Shown: positions 11,886 through 24,888, counted from the first letter of the stretch. The stretch is DNA of 64,000 nucleotides from Thinopyrum elongatum (GCA_011799875.1 CM022302.1:203714086-203778085); one strand, 5' to 3'. Notes: generated by a model from the letters alone, not told the origin. Program-made: numbers and translations.

Positions 11886-13088
11886 ACTGCTATAGAATTT
11901 GGATTCAGCTCGTATGCATATTTGATGTGGGGAGGCAGCAGATGAGATCTGCTATCATTTATGAGATCGGCTATGTGCACGGTTGATGAGATCAATTGCA
12001 TATGGGGATCGATGTGGCTATGTTTTCTGATGATCGGAATCGATGAGGTCGTGACACAACCTACCCCTATCGGTCGGTTTCTGCCACTGGGGTTAATAGT
12101 GAAACGTATATCCGAATCGGATTCGCATTTATGGATAAGATTGGTCAGATTGGAAAATTCGGCGTGATCGAAGTTCAGATCAGGACCGCCGTGTGCATAG
12201 CGCCGTATATTTCGTACACGATCACTCAAACCGGTAGAATGCGATTATGTGCATAACTTTGTTTTGCAGGTTTGATGTGAATAGTATGGCTCATGTGTAT
12301 GTGATGCATGTGTGTAAATTATACATGGCATGCGCGTCATGTTTTGTTAGCCGGCGGGAGCCAAAGTGATGTCATTATAATGTATAACGACCTGCGTGTC
12401 GACTTGTGATACTCTGTAAAATTCATTACTAGATGTAGTAGTTGAAGGATAGAGATCAAGTTCGTGGCTTGCCGTCCCGGCGTGACAAACAAGATGGAGT
12501 TCCTAGATGGTCATTTTAGTCGGAGCCAACCTGGAAGAACGTCCATGAAGGAGCCATACTATTTCACAATATATGTTTATTTATCATTGTTATGCTTCTG
12601 TTTCTGTGCATGTTAAAATGGTAGAAAGATCCCTCGTTAATATCAAGCATGTTTGCCATTCCCGATGTTGCACCTTCACACGTCAAGTACATCTAGTAGT
12701 GGGCTTATAAAATTGGGGTGCTACTAGGTGTCCTTGAATTGGAGGGTTTGTGTCAGACACGGATATGCACTGCATCAGGTTAACTTGACAAGGCTATCAA
12801 AATGGTTTTGGGCCTTGTGGCAAAGAAGGTTGGGAGCCGAGGTATTAGATACCTGCCCGACCAACATGAGTCATATAGAGATACGATTAGCAAGGAGTGT
12901 CTTACCGGATAGGCACGTTGGCTAGCAGTGATGTTAAAGCTTACTAGTCGCGCGCGCTAGTCGGATGCTGAATCACTAAGAGTTTGCGGAGGGATGCCGA
13001 CTTCAGTGGGAGTATTTCTGTTTAAGGCTTAAATTACTCTACATAAACACATTGCTTAGTGTTTGCATATTTTTTCTGTTGTAGATCA
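11886..13088 (+). other. Leader of host Copia
   Basis: About 1.2 kb between PBS and gag with no supported open frame. Confidence 0.55.
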
Positions 13089-13382
13089 ATGGCACCACCT
13101 GCTCAACCCAACTTTGCATTGAAATCAATTCTGAAAAAGGATAAGCTGAATGGAACAAACTTTACCACCTGGTATAGAAATTTGAGAATTATTCTCAAAC
13201 ATGATAAAAAGGAACATGTTCCAAAGGATCCACTTCTAGAGGAAGCTGCCGATAATGCTAATGCCACAACCAAGAATTCCTACCAGAAACTCGTTGATGA
13301 ATCAACGGAAATCATCTGTCTGATGCTAGCTTGTATGGAACCCGATTTGCAACAGCATTTCGAAAATGTTCTTATGATATGA
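13089..13382 (+). pseudogene. Copia gag, N-terminal part
   Basis: An ATG in good position opens a 97-codon frame with the Copia gag N-terminal pattern (LNGTNFTTWYRNLRIIL). It stops at 13380-13382. Gag-like words resume downstream in another frame, so a frameshift has split the gene. Confidence 0.75.
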
Positions 13383-14130
13383 TCGAGAGTCTCAAGAGCA
13401 TGTTTCAGGCATAGGCTAGGACCGAAAGGTTCAACGTCTGGTGATCCTTGATGGATTGCAAGCCGAAGGAAGGTGATCCACTAAGCCTGAATGTGATCAA
13501 GATGATCGGATACGTGCAAGCTTTCGGTTAGGCTTCCCGCTCTTGGATGAGCTGGCTACCGGTGCAGTTCCGGGTTCTCTTCCAGCTAGCTATGGGACGT
13601 TCATCTCTAACTATCATATGCACGACATGGATAAGAAGCTCAATGAATTGCATGGGATGCTTAAGGTGGCAGAGCAGGATATTAAGAAAGGCATGCATCA
13701 AGTGTTGATGGTGCAGAAATTGGCTAAGTTCAAGAAGAGTTGGTCCAAGAAGAAGGCTAAGGCAAAGTGCACGGAGAAGGTAACCTCCGCTGCTGAGCCG
13801 AAGTCGGGATTAGACCCGAAGACCATTTTCTATCATTGCAAGGAACCTGGTCACTGGAAGAGGAACTGTAGCAAGTGGCCTACTGAGCATGGCAAGAAGG
13901 CCAGAAATGCTTCTTCAGGAAAAGGTACACTTGTTACATATGTTATAGACATTTACCTTGCTGACATACCTAGTAGATCTTGGGTATTTGATATTGGATC
14001 GGTTGTTCATATTTGCAACTCGATGCAGGGGCTGGTAAGAACTAGGCATGTGGCACAAGGGGAGAATGACACCAGGGTCGGCAACAAAGCAAGAGTTGCT
14101 GCGTTGGAGGTCGGCACGATGCAGCTCTAG
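13383..14130 (+). pseudogene. Copia gag C part, zinc knuckle, protease
   Basis: From about 13540 the frame reads gag helices (LPASYGTFISNYHMHDMDK), a lysine-rich linker, and a zinc-knuckle-like stretch FYHCKEPGHWKRNC whose first cysteine is replaced by tyrosine-histidine context. Then comes a protease site reading DIGS instead of DTGS, so the catalytic triad is changed. TAG at 14128-14130 ends it. Confidence 0.75.
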
Positions 14131-14269
14131 CTTCCTTCTGGATTTATTTTGTAATCGAATAATTGTTATTACATCCCTACACTTAGTCGAAACATTATTT
14201 CTGCCTCATGCTTGATGAGTCAGGGTTATGAATTCAATTTAAAGGACAATGGTTGTTCGATATCTTTGA

Positions 14270-14740
14270 ATGGTATGTTCCACAACTATTGTTGATGGGC
14301 TATTTATTTTGAATCTGGAAACGGAACCTGTCTATAATATGAATGTCAAGAGGCATAAGCCTAATGAGACAAATCCGACATACTTCTGGCATTGTCGGCT
14401 TGGACATATTAGTCTGAAACACATGAAGATGCTCCATGATGATGGGCTCCTAAATTCATCCGACTTCGGGTCGTTCGAGACATGCGAATCATGCTTGCTC
14501 GGCAAGATGACTAAGTATCCTTTTGCAAAGAGTTGCGAGAGGGCATCCGAGTTGTTGGAACTTATACACAGTGATGTGTGTGGTCCAATGAGCACAACTG
14601 CCAGAGGTGGCTATCAGTACTTCGTGACTTTTACCGACTACTTGAGTAGATATGGATATATCTATTTGATGAGGCACAAGTCGGAAACTTTTGAAAAGTC
14701 AAAGAGTTTCAGAACGAGGTTAAGAATCAACTCGTCATGA
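14270..14740 (+). pseudogene. Copia integrase, zinc and early core
   Basis: A new frame with the gag-pre-integrase pattern WHCRLGH (zinc ligands), CESC, and the first catalytic aspartate in HSDVCGPM. It breaks near 14700 before the second catalytic aspartate. Confidence 0.78.
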
Positions 14741-15497
14741 CTATAAAGCTTATGTGATCATATCGTGGAGGTGAGTACATGAGCCAAGAGTTTGATGATC
14801 ATTTGAAAGCCGACGTATAGTACCTCAGCCCACACCTCCGAGTACGCCACAGAGAAACAACATGTCAGAGCGGAGGAAAAATGGACCTTGTTGGACATGG
14901 TCTGGTCAATGATGAGAAAATCGGGTTTACCCTTGTCATTCTGGAGATATGCTCTAGAACTACAGCTTCCACACTAAAAAGGGTACCGTCAAAATTCGTA
15001 GACAAGACACCACATGAGATGTGGACAGGGAAGAGTCCCAGTTTGTCTTTTCTAAAGATTTGGGGTTGTGAAGCATTTGTCAAGAGACTTATGTGAGACA
15101 AGCTTACACCTAAGTCAGATAAATGCATATTGATGGGATATTCGAGGGAAACCTTGGGATACAACTTGTACAACTGGGAAGAAAACAAAGTGTTTGTTTC
15201 TCGGAATGGGGTTTTCCTTGAGAAAGAGTTTCTCAGTCAGGAAGCCAGTGGGAGGACGGTCCTACTCAAAGAAATTCGAGGACCACTCGGGGACGACTTG
15301 GCTGGTGATGAGATCATACCGGAGTCGGTCAGGGAACCTGTAGTGGAAGCGGCACCAGAACCACGAAGGTCGGAAAGATTGCATAGAGTGCGCGATGTTT
15401 TTTTGCTGGAAAGCGATGAGCCGACCATGTCCGCGGAAGCGATGGTGAGCCTAGATTCCGAGGCATGGCTGGAGGCCATGAGATCCGAGTTAAAGTT
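14741..15497 (+). pseudogene. Copia integrase C part to RT start
   Basis: Broken frames retain THEMW-like, LSFLKIWGCEAFVKRLM and VFLEKEFLS words and the acidic linker. The last recognisable residues, EAWLEAMRSE, are those that open RT in the Angela copy. Everything after this is replaced by an unrelated inverted LTR. Confidence 0.75.
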
Positions 15498-16687
15498 TGA
15501 TGCCCCCGTTTATAATCGTGCAAACACGTATCATGCACGACCACGAATGGTGACTCATGTTAATATCACAACAGAACTCTACGACACAAAGATAAACATA
15601 AAACATTATATTACAAGCCAGGGCCACAAGGACCCATAATACATAAGTCATCAAAGCAAATATTATCTGAGTACAAACATAGTTAGACAAGTTTTATCTT
15701 AGGAAGGCTGAGCAAAACAACGACACTAAATCGAAAGGCAAGGCCTCCTGCCTGGGACCTCCGAACTACTCCTGGTCATCGGTCTCCATGTAGTAGGCAC
15801 CGTCGGGGTAACCTGCATCTGCGTTGCTACCAACTGTTGTGGCAACAGGGTCGAATGGAAAGTGTAGCAAGGCAACCGTGAGTATTCATCCAAAGTACTC
15901 ACAAGACTTACATCAGATCTACACTAAATATGCATTGGTACAAAAGGAATGGGGTAGTATTTGTGGACTAAACTACAGAAATGACAAAATAAGGGAGAGA
16001 AGCTCATCCTATCGAAGACTACCATCATCTGTGGCCATCATCATGCAGCAGTAGAAGAGAGTAGCGAAAATGGTATCATCGTACACATACATATAGCAAT
16101 AATCCTTCCCAGAGATCCTCTCCTTGTCTCCCTGGGGGAAAGCGATCTCCGGGGTTATCTTTCTTTTATCTGGGTGTGTTTTAACAAGTATCCGGTTTTA
16201 GTTGTAAGAGGTCGGGATACAACTCCAAGTCGTCCGGTTACCATGGACACGACTGTTTGAATAGCTTAACTTCCCTCCAGGAGTGTACCACATTACCCGA
16301 TACACTCGATTATCTCTGGCCAGACACACTTTTATGGGTAATGCCCGACGTCGAATAATCGACACGCCATAGTCCTACCTAGGCTCTCCAGAGAGGTCAT
16401 CACACTGGTCTAAATCCTAAGCGCAAAGGGGTCATGGGCCAATCGCCCTAAGCACTCCTGCATGTTGCGTGGACGGCTGACCCAATCCTAGCATACCTCT
16501 TTATACAAAGCAAGCAGTTAAGGATCACCCGGGCGCATGCCGCTCAACTGTGACGTCTGTAGAGCTTTCAGGAGAAATTGTACGATGCCGAGGGCCCCAT
16601 AAACCATTATCCCACATGATGGTTAGTGAGTATATGCCAATGGCAGTCTCGGATAAAATACACTAAACTTGTTAAGCGTGTTATTAT
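15498..16687 (-). repeat. Chromovirus-type LTR fragment, inverted
   Basis: Reverse complement of the 3' portion of the long LTR seen at 41650-44640. Matching phrases include the one around GGGGTCATGGGCCAATCGCC (16428) and TCCTATCGAAGAC (16008). It begins TGATGCCCCC, which is a proper LTR terminus (GGGGGCATCA) read backwards. It breaks at about 16687 without a terminus. Confidence 0.7.
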
Positions 16688-16924
16688 GGAATTGATGAAT
16701 CTATGGATTGTATCAGGGGGTATAAGCCATGGTGAAGTTAGAATACAGTAGGTATAATGCAATAATAAATTATAAATGGATTTGCAACATTACTTAAAGT
16801 GGTGATTTGCTTTATTATACTAACGGATCTCACGAAGGTTTTGTTAAGTTTTGTGTGATTGAAGTTTTCAAGTTTTGGGTGAGATCATGATGGATGAAGG
16901 AATAAGGAGTGGCAAGAGCCTAAG

Positions 16925-17012
16925 CTTGGGGATGCCCGAGGCACCCCAAGGTAATATTCAAGGACTCCCAAGCAACTAATCTTGGGGACGCCTGGGAAGG
17001 CATCCCCTCTTT
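16925..17012 (+). other. Paired GC hairpins
   Basis: Two adjacent inverted repeats: CTTGGGGATGCC with its complement GGCACCCCAAG, then GGGGACGCC with GGCATCCCC. The same pair recurs in every other copy of this family in the window. Confidence 0.6.
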
Positions 17013-17202
17013 CTTCTAAGGACCATCGGTAATATTACTTGGAGCTATATTTTTATTCATCACATGTTATGAGTTTTGCTTGGAGCGTCGTGTATTATAC
17101 GAGTATTTGCTTTGTTTGCTTTTTAGTTTGTCACAATCATCTTTGCTGGACACACCTATTTGAGAGAGACACACATTTATCATGATTTGTTAGAATACTC
17201 TA

Positions 17203-17400
17203 TGTGCTTCACTTATATTTTTTTGAGCTAGGCAGTTGCTCTAGTGCTTCACTTAAATCTTTTTTAGCACGGCGGTGATTATATTTTGAAGAAATACATG
17301 CACTCTCATTCTTCACTTACATTATTTTGAGAGTTGATAAGATTATATTTTGAAGAAATATTTGCACTCTCATGCTTCACTTATATCTTTTTGAGAGTTG
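17203..17400 (+). other. Hairpin array with CTTCACTTATAT loop, 4 units
   Basis: Loop word CTTCACTTATAT or a one- or two-base variant at 17207, 17247, 17311 and 17375. The last two units have a perfect CTCTCA/TGAGAG stem. Present in all full copies of the family. Confidence 0.6.
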
Positions 17401-19140
17401 ATAATAGTAATGGTAATTTGCACAAGATATGAATTTAGTCCCAATGTGATGAATATTCAAGAGGGGTATAATAAAAACTTTCATGAAGATCATTGGATAT
17501 GATAAGTTTGATTCCTTGCAATAGTTTTGCGATATGGAGATGATAATATGTGAGTCATGTTAGTGAGTAATTGTGATTTAGTAAGAATATTGGTGTTAAG
17601 GTTTGTGATTCCCTATGCAAGCACGTAAAGTCAATAGTTATGCAACGAAGTTATATCCTACTTATGGTGCATTATTCAGTGTTAGTATGTTCAATGCATG
17701 TTTATGACCGTTTTTGCTTTTTGGTTGGTCGCTTCTCAATCTATTTGCTAGCCTTCATTTGTACTAAGAGGGAATGCTGCTTGTGCATCCAATTCCTTAA
17801 ACCAAAGTTGTGCCAAATGAGTCCGCCATACCTACCTATATGCAGTATTTCCATGCCATTCTAAGTAAATTTGCATGTGCAAACTCTAATTATTCAAAAT
17901 AACTTTCCGTTTTGTGTGCCCGTACCACTCATGAAGCAGCAGGGGGTGGCCAATGTTTTCCATGCTAAGCGGGTTATTCTCATGGTGAGTGTTTATTCAT
18001 TTGTCATTGCACGAGAGAGTGGTAGGTAATAGGGATGCCCAGTCCCGAAATGAAAAAAATTAATTAATATGATGATAATAAATTCCTTGGAAAGTGTTGG
18101 TATGGAAGGCACCCGTGGATACGGCTAGCCATGGTTTGTGAAAGAATGGTGGAAAGGAAATAAACTTTATTTTTGTTTGGGAACCTCCTATAATGTGTCT
18201 AGCATGGAAAATATTGGGTATTCTCGGTCTTTTTCGTTGATAGGAAAAGCATGCGTCTCAAAATAATTTTATCTCTAATTTAAGCCTTGAGCTCTAGCAC
18301 CTCTGCAAATCTCTGCTTCCCTCTGTGAAGAGCCTATCTATTTTACTTTTATGCAATTTTTATTTTTATTTTGAGTCTCCATCTTCTCTTATAAAGCACC
18401 AACTGGGGGGCACTATTGTCATACTTGTGCATTGGATGTAGCTAATGTTGAGTGTGTTTCATGAATGGATCAATGATTGAGCATAATGGCTAGCGATAAC
18501 TTTCTTTAGCGTTGATATTTTGAAAGGCATGGTTGCTTGTTAGTATGCTTGAGTATTTATGTCTTCATGTCAAATTATAGACTATTAATTTGAATCATTC
18601 AAGTCCAAATGTCCATGCAACAAAAGAAAAGAATCACATGATGATTACGATAGATAGCATTCCACACCAAAAATTCTGTTTTTATCATTTACCTACTCGA
18701 GGACGAGCAGGAATTAAGCTTGGCGATGCTTGATACGTCTCCAACATATCTATAATTTTTTATTGTTCCGTGCTATTATATTGTAAATCTTGGATGTTTT
18801 ATATATATTTACAAGCAATTATATATCATTTTTTGGGACTAACCTATTAACTTAGTGCCCAGTGCCAGTTGTTGTTTTTTGCTTGTTTTTGGTTTTCGAG
18901 AATATCAGTACCAAACGAAGTCCAAATGCCACGAAACTTTTTAGAGATTTTTTCTGGACATAACAGACCCTGGAAGCTTCGGGAGGGGACGGGAAGATGG
19001 AGCAGTGGCCCACGAGGCACCAGGGCGTCCCGGGGGGTGGGCGCGCCTTGGTGTCTTGTGGGGCCCACGTAGCTCCGTTTGATCTAACTCTGCCTCTATA
19101 AATTGTCTAAAATCGGGAAACCAACAGAGGAGTCCATGAA

Positions 19141-19535
19141 ATACTTTTTCTAATAATATTACCGCTACCTACACGGAGTTTTTTAGTGTGCATAATAGTG
19201 GATTCTTTTTCATGAAGATCATCATTACCAAAATCATCAAATTTTTCCTTAATATTTTCACTAGTTTTTTCAACGATAACCTCCCCAGATTCAGACATGA
19301 TGGCAAGCAAGCAATCTAGCACACAAGCAACCAAAAAGCAAATGAAAACACGAACGAAAAGAAGGCGAATAAAAAGGCAAATATTTTTGTGTTTTTCTAA
19401 AAACGTTTTGGAAGTGGGGGAGAGGAAAACGAGAGGCAAATGGCGAATAATGTAATGCAAGAGATAAGAGTTTATGATGGATACTTGGTAGGCTTGATGT
19501 AGAACCTCCTCGGCAACGGCGCCAGAAATTCTTCC
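19141..19535 (-). mobile_element. Non-autonomous element fragment with PBS and ORF start
   Basis: Minus strand: PBS at 19507-19524 (TGGCGCCGTTGCCGAGGA), leader, and an ORF start at 19298. Its first 53 codons match the ORF at 24037-24888 closely (GEVIVEKTSEN, KESTIMHTKKLRVGSGNII). The ORF is cut at 19141, where a plus-strand LTR fragment is joined. Confidence 0.75.
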
Positions 19536-21124
19536 TGCAAAATCTTGAGCTTGTGTTGGTTTTTCCCTTTAAGAGGAAAGGGTGATGCAGCAAAGTAGAG
19601 ATAAGTATTTCCCTCAGTTTGAGAACCAAGGTATCAATCCAGTAGGAGGAACACACAAGTAACCAATGATTGCACCTACACAAACAAACAAATACTTGCA
19701 CCCAACGCGATAAAGGGGTTGTCAATCCCTTCACGGTTACTTGCAAGGATGAGATCTGATAGAGATAGGTATAAAATATAAATAAAAGTGCAAAACTAAA
19801 TAAAAGTAAATAAATTGCAGCAAGGTATTTTTGGGTTTTTGGTTTTATAGATCTGAAAATAATATGATAAAAATAGACCCAAGGGCCGTAGTTTTCACTA
19901 GAGGCTTCTCTCTTGAAAGAACGCATACGGTGGGGAAACAAATTACTGTTGAGCAATTGATAGAAAAGCGCATAGTTATGACGATATCTAAGGCAATGAT
20001 CATGAATATAGGCATCATGTCCGTGACAAGTAGACAGACTCCTGCCTGCATCTACTACTATTACTCCACACATCGACCGCTATCCAGCATGCATCTAGTG
20101 TATTAAGTTAACAAGAACGGAGTAACACCTTAAGCAAGATGACATGATGTAGAGAGATAGATCCAATCAATATGGTAAAAACCCCATCCTTTTATCCTTA
20201 ATGGCAACAATACAAATACGTCCCTCGCTACCCTTTCTGTCACGGGGTGAGGACACCGCAAGATTGAACCCAAAACAAAGCACCTCTCCCATTGCAAGAT
20301 AGATCAATCTAGTTGGCCAAACCAAATCAATAGATCGGAGAGAAATACAAAGCTATCTTAATCATGCATAAAAGAGTTCAGAGAAGACTTAAATAATATT
20401 CATAGATAATCTGATCATAAATCCACAATTCATCGGATCTCAATAAACGCACCGCAAAAGAAGATTACATCGAATAGAACTCCAAGAACATCGAGGAGAA
20501 CATTGTATTGAAGATCAAAGAGAGAGAAGAAGCCATCTAGCTACTAGCTATGGACCCGTAGGTCTGTGGTAAACTACTCACACATCATCAGAAGGGTAGC
20601 AGGGTTGATTTAGAGGCCCTCCGTGATGGAATCCCCCTCCGACAGAGTACCGAAATAGGTCTCCAGATGGGATCTCACGAGGACAGAAACTTGCGGCGGC
20701 GGAAAAGTATTTTTGGCGTGCCCTCTGGTACATGGGGAATATTTGGGTATTTATGGAGCAAGGATTAGGGTTAGGAGAGCCTCGAGGGCTCCACAAGCTT
20801 GGGGGACACGCCCCCCTAGGGCGCGCCTCCCGAGCTTGTGGCTCTCTCGTGGCCCCTCTGGCCTCCTCCCGAAGCTTCCTAGGTGTCTTCTGGTCCAAGA
20901 AAAATCCTCAAAATATTTCGTTCCGTTTGGACTCCGTTTGGTATTGATTTTCTGTAAAAGACAAAAACAAGGGAAAAAAATGACAACTGGCACTGGGCAC
21001 TAGGTTAATAAGTTAGTCCCAAAAAATGATATAAAATAGCATAATAATGCATATAAAACATTCAAGATGGATAATACAATAGCATGGAACAATAAAAAAT
21101 TATAGATACGTTGGAGACGTATCA
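19536..21124 (-). repeat. LTR, TGATACGTCTCC family (1589 bp)
   Basis: Minus-strand LTR running from TGATACGTCTCC at 21124 to TGCA at 19536. It serves at once as the 3' LTR of the element to the right (PPT region at 21125) and as the 5' LTR of the fragment to the left (PBS at 19507-19524). It contains the U3 GC-rich inverted repeat at 20791-20841. Confidence 0.85.
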
Positions 21125-22974
21125 AGCGTCCCCAAGCTTAATTCCTGCTCGTCCTCGAGTAGGTAAATGATAAAAACAAATTTTTTGATGTGGAATGCTA
21201 CCTAACATGTTTATCATGTAATCTTTCTTTATTGTGGTATGAATATTCAGATCCATAAGATTCAAAACAAAAGTTTAATATTAACATAAAACAATAATAC
21301 TTCAAGCATACTAATAAAGCAATCATGTCTTCTCAAAATATCATGGCTGAAGAAAGTTATCCCTACAAAATCATATAATCTTGTCATGCTCTATCTTCAT
21401 AACACAAAGTATTTATCATGCACAGCCCTCGATGACAAGCCAAGCAATTGGTTCATACTTTTAATGTTCTCAAGCTTTTTCAACTCTCACGCAATACATG
21501 AGCGTGAGCCATGGATATAGCACTATAGGTGGAATAGAATATGATGGTGGAGGTTGAGTGGAGAAGATAAAAAAGGAGAAAGTCTTTGATGAGGCTAATC
21601 AATAGGCTATGGTGATGCCCATTAATTGATGTTAATGCAAGGAGTAGGGATTGCCATGCAACGGATGCACTAGAGCTATAAGTGTATGAAAGCTCAAAAG
21701 AAAACTAAGTGGGTGTGCATCCAAATCGCTTGCTCACGAAGACCTAGGGCAATTTGAGGAAGCCCATCATTGGAATATACAAGCCAAGTTCTATAATGAA
21801 AAATTCCGACTAGTAATACATGAAAGTGACAAAATAGGAGACTCTCTATCATGAAGAACATGGTGCTACTTTGAAGCACAAGTGTGGAAAAGGATAGTAA
21901 CATTGTCCCTTCTCTCTTTTTCTCTCATTTTTTTCTTTTTTCTCTTTTTTTTGTTTTGGGCTCTTTGGCCTTTTTTTTTATATTTTGGGATATTTGGCCT
22001 CTTTTTATTTTAAGTCCGGAGTCTCATCCCGACTTGTGGGGGAATCATAGTCTCCATCATCCTTTCCTCACATGGGACAATGCTCTAATAATGATGATCA
22101 TCACACTTTTATTTACTTACAACTCAAGAATTACAACTCAATACCAGAACAAAAATATGACTCTATATGAATGCCTCCGGCGGTGTACAAGGATGTGCAA
22201 TGATCTAGCGTGACATGTATAAAAAATATGAACGGTGGCCAAGCCACAAATACTATGCCAACTATATGATCATGCAAAGCAATATGACAATGATGGTGTG
22301 TGTCATAATAAAATGGAACGGTGGAAGTTGCATGGCAATATATCTCGGAATGGCTATGGAAATGCCATAATAGGTAGGTATGGTGGATGTTTTGAGGAAG
22401 ATATAAGGTAGCTTATGTGTGAAAGTGCGTATCATATCACGGGATTTGGATGCACCGGCGAAGTTTGCACCAACTCTTAAGGTGAGAAAGGGCAATGCAC
22501 GGTACCTAAGAGGCTAGCAATGGTGGAAGGGTGAGAGTGCGTATAATCCATGGACTCAACATTAGTCATAAAGAACTCACATACTTATTGCAGAAGTTTA
22601 TTAGCCATCGAAGCAAAGTACTAATACGCATGCTCCTAGGGGGGTAGATTGGTAGGAAAAGACCATCGCTCGTCCCTGACCGCCACTCATAAGGAAGACA
22701 ATAAAAAATAAATCATGCTCCAACTTCATCGCATAACGAGAGGCCATACGTGCATGCTTCGAGAATCACAAACCTTAACACAAATATTCTTACTAATCCA
22801 CAATTACTCACTAGCACGACTCTAATATCACCATCTTTGTATCTCAAAACAAATGCAAGGAATAAAACTTCTCATATATTCAATGATCTTCATGAAAGTT
22901 TTTATTATATCCCTCTTGAATACCCATCATATTAGGACTAAATTCATAACCTAAGAAAATTGCCATACTATTTT

Positions 22975-23110
22975 TAAGACTCTCAAAATAATATAAGTGA
23001 AGCATGAGAGTTCATAAATTTCTTCAAAATAAACCACCGTCGTGCTCTCAAAAGATATAAGTGAAGCACTAGAGCAACTACCTAGCGCAAAATATATAAG
23101 TGAAGCACAT
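22975..23110 (-). other. Hairpin array, 3 units
   Basis: Plus-strand text shows ATATAAGTGAAGCA three times. The first unit has stem CTCTCA/TGAGAG (22980-23010) and the second GCTCT/AGAGC (23044-23075). This is the minus-strand counterpart of 17203-17400. Confidence 0.6.
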
Positions 23111-23294
23111 AGAGTATTCTAATAAATTCACGATTAATGTGTGTCCCTCTCAAAAGGTGTGTACAACAAGGATGATTGTGGCAAACTAAAAATCAAAAAC
23201 TCATGTAATACAAGATGCTCCAAGCAAAACACATATCATGTGGTGAATAAAAATATAGCCTCAAGTAATTTACCGATGGATTGAAGACAAAAGA

Positions 23295-23377
23295 GGGGAT
23301 GCCATCCGGGGCATCCCCAAGCTTAGATGCTTGGTTGTCCTTTAATATTATCTTGGGGTGCCTTGGGAATCCCCAAG
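23295..23377 (-). other. Paired GC hairpins
   Basis: GGGGATGCC (23295-23303) pairs with GGCATCCCC (23310-23318). CTTGGGG near 23352 pairs with CCCCAAG ending at 23377. Confidence 0.6.
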
Positions 23378-24036
23378 CTTAGGCTCTTGCCACTCCTTAT
23401 TCCATAGTCCATCGAAACTTCACCCAAAACTTGAAAACTTCACAACACAAAACTCAACAAAAAACTCGTGAGATCCGTTAGTATGATAAAACAAATCTCC
23501 ACTTTTAGGTACTGTTGTGAACTCATTCCAATTTTATATTTGCATTATATCTACTGTATTATAACTTCTTCATGGCTCATACCCCCCGATACTACCCATA
23601 GATTCATCAAAATAAGCAAACAACACATCAAAAACAGAATCTGTCAAAAACAGAACAACCTGTAAAGACCCGAATTATAGTCATACTTCTGTAAATCCAA
23701 AAATTCTGAAACATAAGGAAAACATAGAAAATTCATATATCAATATTTTGTAAAAAATTCAGAGTTTTTCCACATTCCAGTGAATTTTAACAATTCTCCT
23801 ACTAGACGCAAAAGTTTCTGTTTTTCAACAAAATCAAATCAACGATCTACCAAAGCATCCCAAAGGTCTTAATTGTCTCAAACACTAATTAAAATATTAA
23901 AACCCAATCATAACAGAGAAATAATTGAGTATTTATTGAAAAACAGAAGCAAAAACAAAAAACATAAAAATAAAATTGGGTTGCCTCCCAACAAGTGCTA
24001 TTGTTTTACACCCCTAGCTAGGCATATTGCATAGAT

Positions 24037-24888
24037 CTAGGTATTGTAATAGAAGTGAGGGAGATCATCCATGCTCATCTCATATTCCCTTCTTGCGGCT
24101 GCAAGTTTCCTTTGTGGCAAGCAAAAATAATCAAAAGGGCTAAATTTAATTGGATAAGGGTCCATGAGATCAAGTTTGGGAGGAATAAATTCCTCCTTTG
24201 GCCCTTTATATTTGATAATTATCTCTTCATTATAAACGTTCCTTTGATTAAACTCTCTAAGTTTGTCCCTAAGCACAAACCCTAATCCATTATTTTGTAT
24301 AGCAAAATTGTCATTGAGTTCAGAAATCCTATCAATCAATACATCAGGAAGAACACTTTTCCTTAGGTTTTCATTATAAGCAGCATAATCTGGAAATTGT
24401 AATATCCTAATCTCCTCTTGATTAAAAAGGATCTCCTCTATAGGAGGGCAACCACAATTTATATTGTAATGAGCAAATATTTCACTTGCCTGTTTCATAA
24501 TATGCCCAAATTCATAAGCTAGAAATATAGTGGTGACACGCTTAACGGAAGGATCATGAATATTAGAAAATTCTAGGAGGATCCTTTGTATGCATGGATG
24601 CATGTGAACAAATTGTCTTTCAAGTTCAACTATAAGCAAAGATATTGCATCCGCAAGGGTAGAAGTTTTATTAATAATCGACCCTCCTAGCATAGGTAAT
24701 GTACTGGCACAAGTAAAGAAATATTGAATAACACTTTTTCCAATAATATTACCGCTACCAACACGGAGTTTTTTAGTGTGCATGATAGTGGATTCTTTTT
24801 CATGAGGATCATCATTAGCAAAATCATGAAATTTTTTCTTATGATTTTCACTAGTTTTTTCAATGATAACTTTCCCAGATTCATACAT
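24037..24888 (-). CDS. Unknown 283-aa protein of non-autonomous LTR element
   Basis: Uninterrupted frame starting at an ATG 210 bases downstream of the PBS, the position normally held by gag. The sequence opens MYESGKVIIEKTSEN and is charged. It has a hydrophobic stretch around SLLIVELERQF, a CGCPPIEE motif about mid-length, and a C-terminus rich in aromatic and acidic residues (DDLPHFYYNT). There is no zinc knuckle, protease, RT or integrase motif, and I do not recognise the family. A second copy (19141-19298) matches over its first 53 codons with mostly conservative changes. It might be a gag-like or packaging protein acting with the autonomous Gypsy; that is inference. The in-frame sequence upstream of the ATG is open but lacks another ATG. 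Confidence 0.7.
   Translation of the reverse strand: MYESGKVIIEKTSENHKKKFHDFANDDPHEKESTIMHTKKLRVGSGNIIGKSVIQYFFTCASTLPMLGGSIINKTSTLADAISLLIVELERQFVHMHPCIQRILLEFSNIHDPSVKRVTTIFLAYEFGHIMKQASEIFAHYNINCGCPPIEEILFNQEEIRILQFPDYAAYNENLRKSVLPDVLIDRISELNDNFAIQNNGLGFVLRDKLREFNQRNVYNEEIIIKYKGPKEEFIPPKLDLMDPYPIKFSPFDYFCLPQRKLAAARREYEMSMDDLPHFYYNT

Larger units (their letters stand above)
2101..15497 (+). mobile_element. Copia LTR retrotransposon, truncated, host of nested Angela
   Basis: The element starts TGTTGGTATGCCCTAGAGG. Its 5' LTR is split by another element (3340-11692 plus one TSD copy), resumes at 11698 and ends CCCAACA at 11871, mirroring the TGTTGG start. Then come a PBS, a leader and gag, protease and integrase coding sequence. 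It stops inside pol at 15497, just where RT would begin, and no 3' LTR is present. The protein blocks resemble the Angela/BARE clade but are diverged. Several frameshifts and stops make it inactive. Confidence 0.8.
16688..19140 (+). mobile_element. Non-autonomous LTR element fragment (3' internal plus partial 3' LTR)
   Basis: Plus-strand 3' noncoding region of the TGATACGTCTCC family, with its hairpin arrays, the conserved line ACCTACTCGAGGACGAGCAG, a PPT region (18717-18730, AAGCTTGGCGATGC) and the first 410 bases of the 3' LTR (18731-19140). Both ends are breaks: 16687/16688 against an inverted chromovirus LTR, and 19140/19141 against minus-strand sequence of the same family. Confidence 0.75.

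Noticed and set aside
20578..21003. Frames of 70-106 codons on both strands inside LTRs
   Set aside because: Repeated in each LTR copy as shadows of the GC-rich inverted repeat; no protein motif.
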